A stretch of 64,000 bases of DNA from Sediminihabitans luteus (GCF_002797595.1 NZ_PGFE01000005.1:124001-188000), one strand, 5' to 3'; counted from the first letter of the stretch, positions 19,862 through 29,772 are shown. Numbers and translations are program-made. Notes: generated by a model from the sequence alone, not told the origin.

Positions 19862-20866
19862 CTACCAGGCCGCGGCGAGGCGGCGCAGCGTGTCGATGCG
19901 GGTCTCGACCGCGTGCGCGGTGCCCGTGACCATGACCTCGTCGGCCCCGGTCTCGTCGACGAGCCGGTCGAGGTAGGCGACGGCGTCGTCCGCGGTCCCG
20001 ACCACCTGGGTGCCGGGCAGGTGCTCGAGCAGGAGCTTCTCCTCGGCCGTGAAGCCCCGCGAGGCGGCGGCCTCGGGCGTCACGATCGGGCCGAACCCGC
20101 GCCCCGTGCGCAGCGCGAGCGCCATGACCCGCGACGGTCCGGCGAGGAACTCGGCCTCCTCGCGCGTCTCGGCGACGATCGCCGACGCGCTGACCATGAC
20201 GTGCGGCGCCGGCATGGCCTCGCTCGGGCGGAACGCCGCGCGGTAGGCCTGCACCGCGTCGACCGTGATCCCGGTGTTGAAGTGGTGCGCGTACACGTAC
20301 GGCAGGCTCAGCGCGGCGGCCACCTGCGCGGAGTACGGCGACGACCCGAGCAGCCACATCCGGGGGGCGGACGTCGCGTGCGGCGTCCCGCGGAACGTGC
20401 CCTGGGGGGTGGGCGAGAGCTCGTCGCGCAGCTCGAGCAGGTGCTGCGGGAACTCCTCGACGCCGAGCGTGTCGGTGCTGCGGCGCAGCGCCGCGGCCGT
20501 GCGCGGGTCGGTGCCGGGTGCGCGACCGATGCCGAGGTCGATGCGTCCCGGGTGCAGGGCCTCGAGCATCGCGAACTGCTCGGCGACCACGAGCGGCGCG
20601 TGGTTGGGCAGCATCACGCCGCCCGACCCGACGCTGATGCGCTCGGTGCGCGCGGCCAGGTGCGCGATGAGCACGGGCGGCGTGGTCGAGGCGACCGCGG
20701 CCATGTTGTGGTGCTCGGCGACCCAGAACCGCGCGTACCCGGCGTCGTCCGCGGCCTGCGCGAGGAGCGTCGAGGCGGCGAGCGCGTCGGACGACGTCTG
20801 TCCCGTGCCCACGGGAGCGAGGTCGAGCACGGACAGGGGGACGCGGGAGGTGCTGGAGAGGGTCAC
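19862..20866 (-). CDS. LLM-class flavin-dependent oxidoreductase (luciferase-like monooxygenase)
   Basis: 334 residues, TIM-barrel monooxygenase of the type with [21 protein letters not shown] at the start, [68 protein letters not shown] and a late [13 protein letters not shown]. The family uses F420 or FMN; the substrate is not evident. GTG 20866 overlaps the stop of the upstream MFS gene (GTGA), so synthesis is coupled to the transporter. The two may handle the same compound (inference). Confidence 0.9.
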   Translation of the reverse strand: MTLSSTSRVPLSVLDLAPVGTGQTSSDALAASTLLAQAADDAGYARFWVAEHHNMAAVASTTPPVLIAHLAARTERISVGSGGVMLPNHAPLVVAEQFAMLEALHPGRIDLGIGRAPGTDPRTAAALRRSTDTLGVEEFPQHLLELRDELSPTPQGTFRGTPHATSAPRMWLLGSSPYSAQVAAALSLPYVYAHHFNTGITVDAVQAYRAAFRPSEAMPAPHVMVSASAIVAETREEAEFLAGPSRVMALALRTGRGFGPIVTPEAAASRGFTAEEKLLLEHLPGTQVVGTADDAVAYLDRLVDETGADEVMVTGTAHAVETRIDTLRRLAAAW

Positions 20867-22203
20867 CCTCGCGACAACGTCCCGCCGGCCGTCGTGCTTC
20901 CCCCGTCGGGCGTGACGTCCGCGACGATCGGGTCGAGCGGCGGGTCGGCGGGTGCGCCGGGGCCGGCCTGGGCGTCGTCGACGTCGGTCGGGGCGCTCTT
21001 GGTGCGCAGAGGCGCGACCTGGCCCGCGAGCACGAAGCTCAGCACGGTCGCGGCGCAGATCGTGAGCAGGGCGTGCCGCGCACCGATCCCGTCGGCCAGC
21101 AGGCCGAGCAGCGGGGGAGCGCTGAGCTGCGCCATCGAGCTGAACGACGTCACGACGGACACGCGGGCCGCGGCGCGCGTCGGGTCGTCCGAGGCCGCGG
21201 CGATCGCGATCGGGTTGCCGAGCGCGGCCCCGAAGCCCCACAGCACGATCCCGACCCAGGCGAGCACGATGCTCGGCGAGAGCCCGAACGCGAGCAGGCC
21301 GACGAGCGACGAGACCGCGGACGCGCGCAGCACCGTGACGCGCCCGTACCGGTCGATGACCCGCGTGCCGGCCATGCGGAACACCGTCATCGCGACGATG
21401 AACGTCCCGTAGGCGAGCGAACCCACGGCCTCCTTCTGGTCGAACCCGTCGACGACCGAGATGCTCAGCCAGTTGCCCGCCGAGCCCTCCGAGAGCGAGC
21501 CGGCGAGGATCACGAGCCCGATCAGCACCGTGCGGCGCTCGGTCCACGCGCTCAGCGCGCTGCGCACCGCGGCGCCGCGCGGGCGGGGCGTGCCGTCGAC
21601 GTGCGCGGAGCGCCCGCCGATCGTCGGGGGCTGCAGGGCCGACGCGGGCCCGATCAGCGCGAGCCGGACGACGCCGACGACGACCGCGACGATCAGGATG
21701 TGGGCGCTCGCGGAGACGTGCGCGGCCGAGAACCAGGCGCCGACGAGCGTGCCGAGCGCGGCGCCGATCGAGAACGCGGCGTGGAAGTGCGGCAGGATCG
21801 CGCGGCCCACGCGCTGCTCGATGATCGCCCCGTTGAGGTTGATCGGGATGTTCGACGCCGCCCCGCACACGCCGTTGAGGAACGCGCCGACCGCGAAGAG
21901 CTCGACGGAGCCGGTCGCGACGCCGAGCGCGAGGATCCCGAACCCGACCATGTTGCCGACCGCGGTCACGTACAGCACGGTGCGGCTGCCGAACCGGCTC
22001 ACGACCGCGCCCGTGACGATCACCGCGGCGAGCGAGCCGACAGCGCCGACGATCAGCAGGCTCCCGAGCTGCGTGGAGGTGACGTCGAGGTCCTCGCGGA
22101 TCGACGGCAGTCGCGTGAGCCAGCTCGAGAACGTGAGCCCCATCACCGCGAACAGCACGAGGAGGGACCAGCGCGCCCGGGCGACGGTCGAGGAGGGGGT
22201 CAT
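20863..22203 (-). CDS. MFS transporter
   Basis: 446 residues, about 12 helices in two halves, with the loop-2/3 motif ([14 protein letters not shown]) and an internal repeat DRYGRVTVL in the second half. [31 protein letters not shown] is typical of the sugar/YbjJ-like MFS subfamily. Its ATG is 7 bases after a minus-strand TAGACT -10, so the mRNA is likely leaderless; an exact CGAATCGATTCG palindrome lies just upstream of the -10. It overlaps the downstream monooxygenase gene by four bases. Confidence 0.9.
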   Translation of the reverse strand: MTPSSTVARARWSLLVLFAVMGLTFSSWLTRLPSIREDLDVTSTQLGSLLIVGAVGSLAAVIVTGAVVSRFGSRTVLYVTAVGNMVGFGILALGVATGSVELFAVGAFLNGVCGAASNIPINLNGAIIEQRVGRAILPHFHAAFSIGAALGTLVGAWFSAAHVSASAHILIVAVVVGVVRLALIGPASALQPPTIGGRSAHVDGTPRPRGAAVRSALSAWTERRTVLIGLVILAGSLSEGSAGNWLSISVVDGFDQKEAVGSLAYGTFIVAMTVFRMAGTRVIDRYGRVTVLRASAVSSLVGLLAFGLSPSIVLAWVGIVLWGFGAALGNPIAIAAASDDPTRAAARVSVVTSFSSMAQLSAPPLLGLLADGIGARHALLTICAATVLSFVLAGQVAPLRTKSAPTDVDDAQAGPGAPADPPLDPIVADVTPDGGSTTAGGTLSRG

Positions 22204-22210
22204 GTGCCCG

Positions 22211-22229
22211 AGTCTATCGAATCGATTCG
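22211..22229 (-). promoter_or_regulatory. Leaderless -10 and 12-bp operator palindrome of the MFS-monooxygenase operon
   Basis: Minus-strand TAGACT (22211-22216) is followed by 7 bases and the ATG. Immediately upstream is CGAATCGATTCG (22218-22229), a perfect palindrome positioned to block RNA polymerase. No regulator gene is adjacent. Confidence 0.55.
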
Positions 22230-22232
22230 CGT

Positions 22233-22313
22233 GGTCGGACGGCGCGGGGTCGCGTGAGGCCGGACGGCGCGGGGTCGCGTGAGGTCGGACGGCGCGGGGC
22301 GGACGGCGCGGGG
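22233..22313. repeat. 25-bp GC-rich tandem repeat upstream of the MFS gene
   Basis: Three to four copies of a unit containing GGACGGCGCGGGGTC and GCGTGAG fill the space between the operator and the PhzF stop; the last copy includes the PhzF stop codon. Confidence 0.8.
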
Positions 22314-23270
22314 TCAGGCCGTGCGGACCGTGCCCTCGACGCACGTCACGGTGTCGCCGCCGACCCAGACCTGGCCGTCGACGTTCTCGATCGCGACGCG
22401 CCCGGCCCGCCCGAGCGCCGTGCCCTGGTTCGCGACGTACCGGTGCGGGGCGCGCCCTGCGGGGATCAGCCACTGCGCGAGCACGGCGTTGAGGCTCCCC
22501 GTGACCGGGTCCTCGGGCACGCCGAGGTCGGGCACGAACGCGCGCACCTCGAACGCGGCGCCGCCCGGGCCGGTGGTGGTCGACCCGGCCACCGTGTCCC
22601 CGGCCACCGTCCCCGCAGCCCCCGCGTTCCCAGTCCCCGCGCTCCCAGCGACCGTGCCCGCAGCCCCCGAGCCGTATGGTCCGACGACCCCGACCGGCAC
22701 GCCCAGCCGCGTCATGTCGGGCGCGAGCGCGAGCACCTGCTCGGCCGAGCGCAGCAGCACGCTGCGCCACCCGGGCCCGTTGTCGACGAACCGGTGGTCG
22801 ACGACGTCCGCGGCGTCGATCCCGAGACCGGCCACGATCGAGGCGAGCGTCGCGTCGTCGACGGGCTCGTCGGTCGTGGGGGTCGGGGCCGCGAAGGCCA
22901 GGCGTCCGGCGTCGTCCCGGCGGACCTGCACGAGACCGACGCCGCACTCCTGCACGACGACGCCCGCGCCGTCCGCCCCCTGCGTGGCGGGGACGCCCCC
23001 GGCCTCGAGCCAGGCGTGGCAGGTGCCGAGCGTCGGGTGGCCGGCGAACGGGAGCTCGCCGCCGGGTGTGAAGATCCGCACGCGGTAGTCGGCGCGCGTG
23101 CCGGGCGTGGGCGGCAGGACGAACGTCGTCTCGGAGAGGTTCGTCCACCGCGCGAAGGCCGCCATCGCGTCGTCCGACATCGAGGTCGCGTCGAGCACGA
23201 CCGCGACGGGGTTGCCCGCGTACGGGACCGCGGTGAAGACGTCGACCTGGCGGAACGGGACCTGGCTCAT
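22314..23270 (-). CDS. PhzF-family isomerase/epimerase-like protein
   Basis: 318 residues. The diagnostic N-terminus FRQVDVFTAVPYAGNPVAVVLDA, catalytic Glu in NLSETTFVLPP (about residue 47), YRVRIFTPGGELPFAGHPTLGTCHAW and the second-half DPVTGSLNAVLAQWL identify the PhzF (diaminopimelate-epimerase fold) family. The natural substrate cannot be told. An Ala/Gly/Thr-rich insert (about 200-228) of repeated AGTVAG units separates the halves. ATG 23270 begins MSQVPFRQVD, the family start. Confidence 0.92.
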   Translation of the reverse strand: MSQVPFRQVDVFTAVPYAGNPVAVVLDATSMSDDAMAAFARWTNLSETTFVLPPTPGTRADYRVRIFTPGGELPFAGHPTLGTCHAWLEAGGVPATQGADGAGVVVQECGVGLVQVRRDDAGRLAFAAPTPTTDEPVDDATLASIVAGLGIDAADVVDHRFVDNGPGWRSVLLRSAEQVLALAPDMTRLGVPVGVVGPYGSGAAGTVAGSAGTGNAGAAGTVAGDTVAGSTTTGPGGAAFEVRAFVPDLGVPEDPVTGSLNAVLAQWLIPAGRAPHRYVANQGTALGRAGRVAIENVDGQVWVGGDTVTCVEGTVRTA

Positions 23271-23292
23271 GACGTCAGGCTACGGCGGGAAC

Positions 23293-23347
23293 GACCACGG
23301 GGTCGTGCACAGGGTTCGAGGTGAACCGTGTGCACGACCCCGTGGTC
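23293..23347. terminator. Long near-perfect hairpin after the GlsB-type gene
   Basis: GACCACGGGGTCGTGCACA plus GGGTTC pairs with GTGAACC plus its complement around a 3-base loop. It is 10 bp beyond the stop of the minus-strand 23357 gene and before the PhzF start, a position suited to termination of that gene. No U-tract. Confidence 0.65.
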
Positions 23348-23356
23348 GGCAGGACG

Positions 23357-23620
23357 TCAGGCGTGCGAGCGGTGGCGGATCGCGCCGTAGACGCCGAGCA
23401 CGATGACCGAGCCGAGGATCGCGAGCAGCCAGGTCTTGATGTCGAAGAACTCCTCCAGGCCGCCGCCGAAGAGCTGCGAGCCGATCCAGCCGCCCAGGAA
23501 CGCGCCCAGGACGCCGAGGAGGAGCGTGACGAGAAGGCTGCCGGTCTGCTTGCCCGGCAGGATGGCCCGGGCGATGAGGCCGGCGATGAGGCCGAGAATG
23601 ACGAATGCGAGGAATCCCAT
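23357..23620 (-). CDS. GlsB/YeaQ/YmgE-family stress-response membrane protein
   Basis: 87 residues, three Gly-rich helices: MGFLAFVILGLIAGLIARAI, TGSLLVTLLLGVLGAFLGGWIG and TWLLAILGSVIVLGVYGAI. The motif ILPGKQTGSLLVTLLLGVLGAFLGG is the transglycosylase-associated (GlsB/YeaQ) family hallmark. ATG 23620 with GGAG upstream. Often stress-induced in Gram-positives; mechanism unknown. Confidence 0.92.
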   Translation of the reverse strand: MGFLAFVILGLIAGLIARAILPGKQTGSLLVTLLLGVLGAFLGGWIGSQLFGGGLEEFFDIKTWLLAILGSVIVLGVYGAIRHRSHA

Positions 23621-23910
23621 GGTGTGCTCCGTTTCGTCGTGTATCTGAGGGTTGCTCAAGAAGGACCATTCCAGTGCGGGGGTTTGCTCGCACCCTGAAC
23701 AGGTGTGACGAGCGCGACGGCGGAATTCCGGGCCTCCCGGCGTGCGAGACCGCGAAGGGCTGGCTATGGCGGGCCCGGCCTCGCACGACGTCGGACGTCG
23801 CCGGGCCCGGGTCGGACGTCGCGCGCGGACGCGAGTGGGAGTCGTGCAGGCTCTGCGGGTACCGTGTGACGAGCGGCCGAAGGCCGCCCCAAGACTTTCC
23901 CGGAGGAACC

Positions 23911-24144
23911 ATGAGCACCGACACGACGCAGGGCCGCCCGACCGAGGCGCCCGAGGACCAGAACCAGGGCGTCTCGGGCGTCGTGCTGTTCGTCATCACC
24001 TCGGTGCTCCTGCTCGCCGGCTTCTGGCTCATGGGCGAGGGCGCGACCAAGGACAGCTTCGGCGCGGGTGCCGGGCTGTTCGGCGGCGGGCTGATCGCCT
24101 GCACGCTCGCGTACCTCATCCCGATGTCGCTGCGCTCGCGCTGA
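23911..24144 (+). CDS. Small two-helix membrane protein, hypothetical
   Basis: 77 residues. An acidic/Gln-rich head (about 20 residues) then two hydrophobic segments (VVLFVITSVLLLAGFWLM; LFGGGLIACTLAYLIPM). Strong CGGAGGAA before ATG 23911 and typical codon use support it. It is divergent from the GlsB gene across about 290 bp that hold no other gene. No family recognised. Confidence 0.75.
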   Translation: MSTDTTQGRPTEAPEDQNQGVSGVVLFVITSVLLLAGFWLMGEGATKDSFGAGAGLFGGGLIACTLAYLIPMSLRSR

Positions 24145-24381
24145 GCGCTGACCCGGTTGGGTCCTGACGCGGCCGAGCGCTGAGCGCGACGCCGCTGCGC
24201 GCGGAACCCTGACGCAGACGCGCTCCGCGCGCTGACGTCCGTGCGTTGAACCCCGACGGCCGTGCGTCGACCGCACGCGCGGGACATCCGCCATGCGGAC
24301 GCCGTGCTGATCCCCGGTCGCCCGTCGCTACGGTGCGCGAGCCAGGGGGGCGGTCCCCCCGGGGAGAGCTCAGGGGGATGC

Positions 24382-25281
24382 GTGAACGTTCGTCGTCGTG
24401 CGGTGGCCGTGGGGGCAGGCGCTCTGCTCGTGACTCTCGCCGGGTGTGCGCCCGACGACGCCCCGTCGGGCGCCGCGGGGGTCGTGGTGCTCGACGAGGA
24501 GCGCGGAGAGATCCGCCTGCCGATCGACGAGTACATCCCTCAGCGGACCGACTCGGGCCTTCTGGCCTCCGCGTCCCAGGCGATGGCGGTCGGGTGCGCC
24601 CGCGAGGCGGGCATCAGCTTCATGGCGCCCGCGCCCATCGAGAACGAGATCTACCGCTCCGAGGGCCTGTTCGGGCCGTGGACGACCTGGCAGGCGGAGA
24701 AGTTCGGGTTCGTCTCGCCGACGCTGTCGGACGCCGACCTGCGCGAGGGCGGCGTCGTGCCGGAGGACTACGGCGTGCCGGGGGACCCGGCAGCGCTCGC
24801 TCAGGTCCTGGAGGTCAACGATGCGATGAGCGCGGCCGACCAGGAGGCCGTGCTGGAGTGCTACGACGCGCCGGGCCAGAAGGCCTTCCGGCTGCCGAGC
24901 GGACCCGGCCCGTGGCTCGCGGAGTTCGGGGCGGCCGACGAGCGCGCGCGCACCTCGGAGGCCGTCGTCGCGGCGCGCGCCGAGCTCGACGACTGCCTGC
25001 GACGGGAAGGGCTCGAGCCCGACCCGGAGACCTTCGTGGTCGGGGCGGACGAGAACGTGATCGACGAGGAGCAGATCGGCCTCGCCGTCACGTACGTCGC
25101 CTGCAAGCAGGAGACCCGGTTCACCGAGACGGTCGCGCAGGTCTTCGCGGACGAGCAGGCCCAGGTCGTCGAGAAGTACGACGACGACCTGGCCGCGGTC
25201 GCCGCCGAGCTGGTCACGGTGCGCGAGGCGGCCCGGGAGTACGTCGCGGACCACCCAGAGGTGTTCGAACCGCCGCAGTGA
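24382..25281 (+). CDS. Secreted lipoprotein, unknown family (paralogue 1)
   Basis: 299 residues. Signal peptide RRRAVAVGAGALLVTLAGC with lipobox LAGC (Cys near residue 22). The mature part is acidic and helical, with landmarks shared with the gene at 56062: GLFGPWTTWQAEKFGFV, DADLREGGVVPEDYGVP, a CLRREGLEPDPE segment, VIDEEQIGLAVTYVACK and the ending AREYVADHPEVFEP. Four cysteines in the mature domain may pair. GTG 24382 follows CAGGGGGATGC. No enzyme motif is seen. A family A palindrome follows, then convergent metE. Confidence 0.85.
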   Translation: MNVRRRAVAVGAGALLVTLAGCAPDDAPSGAAGVVVLDEERGEIRLPIDEYIPQRTDSGLLASASQAMAVGCAREAGISFMAPAPIENEIYRSEGLFGPWTTWQAEKFGFVSPTLSDADLREGGVVPEDYGVPGDPAALAQVLEVNDAMSAADQEAVLECYDAPGQKAFRLPSGPGPWLAEFGAADERARTSEAVVAARAELDDCLRREGLEPDPETFVVGADENVIDEEQIGLAVTYVACKQETRFTETVAQVFADEQAQVVEKYDDDLAAVAAELVTVREAAREYVADHPEVFEPPQ

Positions 25282-25320
25282 CGGCAGGGCTCGCGCGATG
25301 GCGGTGACGGCGACGCCCGC

Positions 25321-25386
25321 GAGATAGACGTGAGCGGCCGAGATAGAGGTCTCAGACCTCTATCTCGGCCGCTCAGTTCTATCTCG
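25321..25386. repeat. Dispersed palindrome family A, copy 1 (lipoprotein/metE)
   Basis: A 66-nt near-perfect palindrome: GAGATAGA, TGAGCGGCCGAGATAGA, centre GGTCTCAGACC, then the complementary half ending TCTATCTC. A second copy at 52466-52530 has the same outline but different paired bases, showing compensatory change. Placed between convergent genes, it could terminate both. Confidence 0.85.
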
Positions 25387-25409
25387 GCGCAAAGGCGCGC
25401 CTCAACGGA

Positions 25410-27815
25410 TCACGCGAGCGTCGCGCGCACGGCTCGCGTCGCGGCGACGAGGTTCTCGAGCGACGGCACGGTCTCCTCGTAGCGGCGCGTCTTGAGGCCG
25501 CAGTCCGGGTTCGCCCACACCACGCGCGGGTCGATCGACCCGACCGCGAGCGCGAGCAGCTCGGTCTGCTCCTCGACCGACGGCACGCGCGGGCTGTGGA
25601 TGTCGTACACGCCCGGGCCGATCCCGCGCGAGTACCCGGCGTCGCGCAGCTCGGGCACGATCTCCATGCGCGAGCGGGCGGCCTCGACCGACGTCACGTC
25701 GGCGTCGAGCCCGTCGATCGCGCCGATGACCTCGCCGAACTCCGAGTAGCACAGGTGCGTGTGCACCTGCGTCTCGGTGCGCACGCCCGAGGTCGCGAGC
25801 CGGAACGAGCGCACCGACCAGTCGAGGTACGCGGCGTGGTCGGCCTGGCGCAGCGGCAGGAGCTCGCGCAGCGCGGGCTCGTCGACCTGGATGATCCCGA
25901 TGCCGGCGGCCTCGAGGTCGGCGAGCTCGTCGCGCAGCGCGAGGCCGACCTGGTTGGCGGTGTCGCCGAGCGGCTGGTCGTCGCGCACGAACGACCACGC
26001 GAGGATCGTGACGGGCCCGGTGAGCATGCCCTTGACGGGCTTGTCGGTGAGCGACGCGGTGAACGCCGACCACTCGACCGTCATGGGTGCGGGCCGCGCG
26101 ACGTCGCCCCACAGGATCGGCGGGCGCACGCACCGCGAGCCGTACGACTGCACCCAGCCGTTCGCGGTCACCGCGAAGCCGTCGAGCAGCTCCGCGAAGT
26201 ACTGCACCATGTCGTTGCGCTCGGGCTCGCCGTGCACGAGCACGTCGAGGCCGATCTCCTCCTGGAGCGCGACGACGCGGCGGATCTCGTCCTGCATCTG
26301 CTGCGCGTAGTCCGCGTCGGCGAGCGCCCCGCGCGCGTTGAGGGCGCGCGCCCGGCGGATCTCGGGCGTCTGCGGGAACGAGCCGATCGTCGTGGTCGGC
26401 AGCGGCGGCAGGTCGAGCGCGGCCTGCTGCGCGGCGGCCCGCTCGGCGTACGCGGCACGCGTGAAGTCGGCCTCGGTCAGTGCCGCGGCGCGCTCGCGCA
26501 CCGCCGGGACGACGACGCCCGCGGCCGTGGCCCGGGACGTGACGGCCGCGGTGGCGGCGTCGACCTCGGCGGTGACCGCGGCGCGGCCCTGCGCGAGCCC
26601 GCGCGCGAGCGTGGCGACCTCGACGACCTTCTGGTCGGCGAACGCGAGCCACTCGCGCAGGCGCGGGTCGAGCGTCGTGCCCGAGGCCTCGGCGGACGTC
26701 GCGGCGTACGTCTCGTCGTCGACGTCGTGCGGCACGTGCTGGAGCGAGGTCGAGGTGCCCACCGCGAGCGCCCCGGCGCCGAGCGCGGCCAGGCCGTCGA
26801 GCACGTCGAGCTTCGCGGCGAGGTCGGCGCGCCACACGTTGTGCCCGTCGACCACGCCCGCCACGACGGTCTTGCCGGCGAGGCCCGGGTACGTGGCGGC
26901 GTCCGGCAGGGAGCCCTTGACCAGGTCGAGCGCAACGCCCTCGACGTCGGTCGCGGCGAGGGTCGAGAGCGCGTCCGCGTCCTGCGTCGCGAGGCCGCCG
27001 AACGGCGTCGCGACGAGGATCGCGGGGCGGCCCGCGCCGACCGGCGCCGTGGTGAGCGCCCCGTACGCGGTCGTCACGGCGGCGAGGGCCTCGGCGACGG
27101 GCACGTCGATCGAGTCGCTCGTGAGGATCGGCTCGTCGAGCTGGACCCACGGCGCGCCCTCGGCGGCCAGGCGGCGCAGCAGCTCGACGTAGACCGGCAC
27201 GACGTCCTCGAGCCGGCTCAGCGGCGAGAAGCCCGCCGGTGCGTCGTCCGCGGCCTTGGCCAGCAGCAGGTAGGTCACGGGGCCGACGACGACGGGCCGG
27301 GTCACGACGCCCGCGTCGCGGGCCTCGACGAACTCGCGCACGACGCGGTCGGACGCGAGCGAGAACGCGGTGTCCGGGCCGATCTCGGGCACGAGGTAGT
27401 GGTAGTTGGTGTCGAACCACTTGGTCATCTCGAGCGGTGCGCGGTCGCCCTGGCCGCGGGCGACCGTGAAGTACCCGGCGAGCGAGAGGGCGTCGCCCGC
27501 GGGGGCGTCGTCCGCCCCGACGAGGGACGCGAAGCGCGTGGGCACGGCGCCGAGGAGGGCCGAGGCGTCGAGGACCTGGTCGTAGTACGAGAACGACCCG
27601 GGCACCGAGCCGTCGGTCGGGTCGAGGCCGAGCTCGACGAGGCGGCGCAGGGTCGCGAGGCGGATCTGCGCGGCCGTCGCCTCGAGCTCGTCGGCCGACG
27701 TCGTGCCGGCCCAGAAGGCCTCGACGGCCTTCTTGAGCTCGCGGCGACGCCCGATGCGGGGGTAGCCGAGCACGGTGCCGCCTGCGAAGGGCGTGGGGGT
27801 GGTCGTGGTGGTCAT
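25410..27815 (-). CDS. metE: Cobalamin-independent methionine synthase
   Basis: 801 residues, full length. It transfers the methyl group from 5-methyltetrahydropteroyl-polyglutamate to homocysteine. The N-terminal barrel has [21 protein letters not shown]; the C-terminal catalytic barrel carries the zinc ligands in [11 protein letters not shown] (upstream), HTHLCYSEF and NPDCGLKTR and the TIGSFPQT strand. ATG 27815 overlaps the metF stop (ATGA) and has GAAGGAC upstream, so metF-metE form one coupled operon behind the SAM riboswitch. Confidence 0.97.
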   Translation of the reverse strand: MTTTTTPTPFAGGTVLGYPRIGRRRELKKAVEAFWAGTTSADELEATAAQIRLATLRRLVELGLDPTDGSVPGSFSYYDQVLDASALLGAVPTRFASLVGADDAPAGDALSLAGYFTVARGQGDRAPLEMTKWFDTNYHYLVPEIGPDTAFSLASDRVVREFVEARDAGVVTRPVVVGPVTYLLLAKAADDAPAGFSPLSRLEDVVPVYVELLRRLAAEGAPWVQLDEPILTSDSIDVPVAEALAAVTTAYGALTTAPVGAGRPAILVATPFGGLATQDADALSTLAATDVEGVALDLVKGSLPDAATYPGLAGKTVVAGVVDGHNVWRADLAAKLDVLDGLAALGAGALAVGTSTSLQHVPHDVDDETYAATSAEASGTTLDPRLREWLAFADQKVVEVATLARGLAQGRAAVTAEVDAATAAVTSRATAAGVVVPAVRERAAALTEADFTRAAYAERAAAQQAALDLPPLPTTTIGSFPQTPEIRRARALNARGALADADYAQQMQDEIRRVVALQEEIGLDVLVHGEPERNDMVQYFAELLDGFAVTANGWVQSYGSRCVRPPILWGDVARPAPMTVEWSAFTASLTDKPVKGMLTGPVTILAWSFVRDDQPLGDTANQVGLALRDELADLEAAGIGIIQVDEPALRELLPLRQADHAAYLDWSVRSFRLATSGVRTETQVHTHLCYSEFGEVIGAIDGLDADVTSVEAARSRMEIVPELRDAGYSRGIGPGVYDIHSPRVPSVEEQTELLALAVGSIDPRVVWANPDCGLKTRRYEETVPSLENLVAATRAVRATLA

Positions 27816-28819
27816 GCGATGTGTCCTTCGGTCGTGGTGGTCGAACCACTGACCCACGGCCCGCTGGCCAGGTCCGGGACGCGAGTCCCGCCGCCGAGGT
27901 GGACACCCTCGAGCAGGTCGAGTGCTGCTTGGTACTTGTTGAACGTGTAGACGTGGAGCCCCGGCGCGCCGGCGTCGAGGACCTCCTGGGCGAGCGCGAC
28001 GGTGCGGTCGATGCCGAGCGCGTGCCGTGCGTCGTCGTCGGGCGCCGCCTCGAGCGCGGCGACGACCTCCCGGGGTGCGGGCACCCCGGTGAGCTCCTCG
28101 ACGCGGTGCAGGCGACGCGGTTCGGTCATGGGCAGGATCCCCGCGAGGATCGGGATCGTGACGCCCGCATCACGGGCCTCCGTCACGAAGTCGGTGTACG
28201 AGGAGGCCTCGTAGAACAGCTGGGTGATCGCGAAGTCGGCGCCCGCGTGCTGCTTCTCCAGCAGGCGGGTCACCTCCTGCGCGCGCGTCGTGCCCGCGTC
28301 GCGGTTGCCGTCGGGGAACGTCGCGACGCAGATCGTCAGGGGGCGGGCCGCGCCGCGCAGGGCCGTGCTCGCGCTCGCCGCGCAGCGGTGCGCCTCGACC
28401 TCGCGCAGCAGGTCGACGAGCTCGATCGACGAGGCGACCGACCCCTCGGCCGGGAGCCAGTCGGGCTGGTCCTTGGGCGGGTCGCCGCGCAGCGCGAGGA
28501 AGCTCCGCACGCCTTCGTCGAGGAAGTCGGAGATGACCTCGGAGACGTCGTCGCGCGACGCCCCCACGCAGGTCAGGTGCGCGATGGGCAGCACGGGCGT
28601 CGACTTGATCAGGTGCCCGACGACGGTCCGCGCGGTGTCGCGGTCGTTGCCGGCCGCGCCGTAGGTGACCGAGATGAAGTCGGGGCGCGCGGCGACGAGA
28701 CGGCTCGCGGTGTCCCAGAACTTCGGGGCCGCCGCCGGGTTGCGCGGGGGCATGAGCTCGAACGAGATCGTGGGTCGGGTGCGTGCGACGCCCGCGGCGA
28801 CGACGTCGGCGACGCTCAT
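27812..28819 (-). CDS. metF: 5,10-methylenetetrahydrofolate reductase
   Basis: 335 residues. A flavin TIM barrel that makes the 5-methyl-THF used by MetE. Landmarks: [60 protein letters not shown] and [15 protein letters not shown] 28819 has no ribosome binding site of its own; instead its ATG overlaps the stop of a 20-codon leader ORF (28816-28878) that does have one. The stop overlaps metE. Family start and length support 28819. Confidence 0.95.
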   Translation of the reverse strand: MSVADVVAAGVARTRPTISFELMPPRNPAAAPKFWDTASRLVAARPDFISVTYGAAGNDRDTARTVVGHLIKSTPVLPIAHLTCVGASRDDVSEVISDFLDEGVRSFLALRGDPPKDQPDWLPAEGSVASSIELVDLLREVEAHRCAASASTALRGAARPLTICVATFPDGNRDAGTTRAQEVTRLLEKQHAGADFAITQLFYEASSYTDFVTEARDAGVTIPILAGILPMTEPRRLHRVEELTGVPAPREVVAALEAAPDDDARHALGIDRTVALAQEVLDAGAPGLHVYTFNKYQAALDLLEGVHLGGGTRVPDLASGPWVSGSTTTTEGHIA

Positions 28820-28878
28820 CGGGCGCGCGCCGGACGGACGGCACCAGGGGTGCGCGGAAGGGATGCCTCTGAGTACAT
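28816..28878 (-). CDS. 20-codon leader ORF between SAM riboswitch and metF
   Basis: Starts at ATG 28878, begins MYSEASLPR and ends ...ARAR at a TGA that overlaps the metF ATG (ATGA). GGAGAG (28882-28887) is spaced correctly for it and is also part of the 3' strand of the riboswitch basal stem. No similarity is known; the role is probably to deliver ribosomes to metF by termination-reinitiation. Whether the peptide itself matters is unknown. Confidence 0.6.
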   Translation of the reverse strand: MYSEASLPRTPGAVRPARAR

Positions 28879-28881
28879 GGT

Positions 28882-28988
28882 CTCTCCATCGGACCTGGCT
28901 GTAGCACCCGTTCCCGCGGGAGGCTTCCGTTGGGGGGTTGCTGCGGTGTCGACGAGCCAGGACTCTCGACCGCTCTGGATGGCTTGGC
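28882..28988 (-). ncRNA. S-box (SAM-I type) riboswitch upstream of metF-metE
   Basis: On the minus strand: P1 CCATC pairs with GATGG (28978-28982 and 28886-28890). P2 GCGGT pairs with ACCGC around GAGAGTCCTGGCTCGTCG. The J2/3 AGCAACC is intact, and P3 ends in GGGTGCTA, followed by CAGCCAGGTCC, all characteristic of SAM-I. SAM binding would stabilise P1 and hide the GGAGAG of the leader ORF, giving translational repression; no terminator hairpin follows. Expected to switch off metF-metE when SAM is plentiful. Confidence 0.85.
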
Positions 28989-28992
28989 CTCG

Positions 28993-28998
28993 ATCGTA
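28993..28998 (-). promoter_or_regulatory. -10 element of the metF-metE operon
   Basis: Minus-strand TACGAT lies just upstream of the riboswitch 5' end. A TTGGCC sixteen bases further upstream could be the -35. Confidence 0.55.
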
Positions 28999-29127
28999 GG
29001 CGCGCCCAGCATCCGGGCCAAGCCCGTCCCGAGGAGTGGGACCGTGGCGGCTCGGGGCCACCGACGCGGCGCCCCGTCCGCCAACGACCCGCGCAGGGCA
29101 TGTGAAGGTCCGGTGCACAATGGTGCG

Positions 29128-29772
29128 ATGACGTACCGGGTCCTCAAGCTGCTGCTGTCGCTGCTGGCGTACGCGTTCCTGCGCCCGCAGGTCACGGGGC
29201 TCCGCAACATCCCGCGCACCGGCCCGGTGATCCTCGCGAGCAACCACATCTCGTTCGTCGACTCGCTCATCATCCCGATCGTCGCCCCCCGGCACGTCAC
29301 GTTCCTCGCCAAGGCCGAGTACTTCACCGGCACCGGGATCAAGGGCCGCGTGAGCCGCTGGTTCTTCACCACGCTCGGGCACATCCCCGTGCAGCGCGAC
29401 GACCCGCGCGCCGGGCAGCGCTCGCTCGAGGACGCCCTCGAGGTGCTCAACCGCGGCGGCGCGTTCGGCATCTACCCCGAGGGCACGCGCTCGCGCGACG
29501 GCAAGCTGCACAAGGGCCACACGGGCGTCGCCTGGCTCGCGCTCGCGGGGCACGCGACCGTCGTCCCCGTCGCGGTGCGCGGCACCGACAAGGTCCAGCC
29601 CGTCGGCAAGCGCCTCCCGCGCATCCACCGCGTGCAGGTCTCGTTCGGCGCGCCCATCGACCCGTCGCGGCAGATCACCACGGGCACCAAGCCGGCCCAG
29701 GCGCGCCGCGAGCTCACCGACGAGGTCATGACCCGCATCCACGCGATGAGCGGCCAGGCGCTCGCGGACTGA
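29128..29772 (+). CDS. 1-acylglycerol-3-phosphate O-acyltransferase-like (PlsC/LPLAT)
   Basis: 214 residues. Catalytic HX4D is NHISFVD (about 43-49), followed by FLAKAEYF, GHIPVQRDD and the substrate-binding FGIYPEGTRSRDGKLHKGHTG, then VVPVAVRGTDK. An N-terminal amphipathic helix is the presumed membrane contact. It acylates lysophosphatidate or a similar acceptor in phospholipid synthesis. CACAAT seven bases before ATG 29128 may be a -10 of a leaderless transcript. Divergent from metF. Confidence 0.93.
   Translation: MTYRVLKLLLSLLAYAFLRPQVTGLRNIPRTGPVILASNHISFVDSLIIPIVAPRHVTFLAKAEYFTGTGIKGRVSRWFFTTLGHIPVQRDDPRAGQRSLEDALEVLNRGGAFGIYPEGTRSRDGKLHKGHTGVAWLALAGHATVVPVAVRGTDKVQPVGKRLPRIHRVQVSFGAPIDPSRQITTGTKPAQARRELTDEVMTRIHAMSGQALAD

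Noticed and set aside
25596-27950. 784-codon plus-strand open frame
   Set aside because: Antisense to metE; composition dominated by Arg/Gly/Glu/Val as expected of a high-GC shadow frame.
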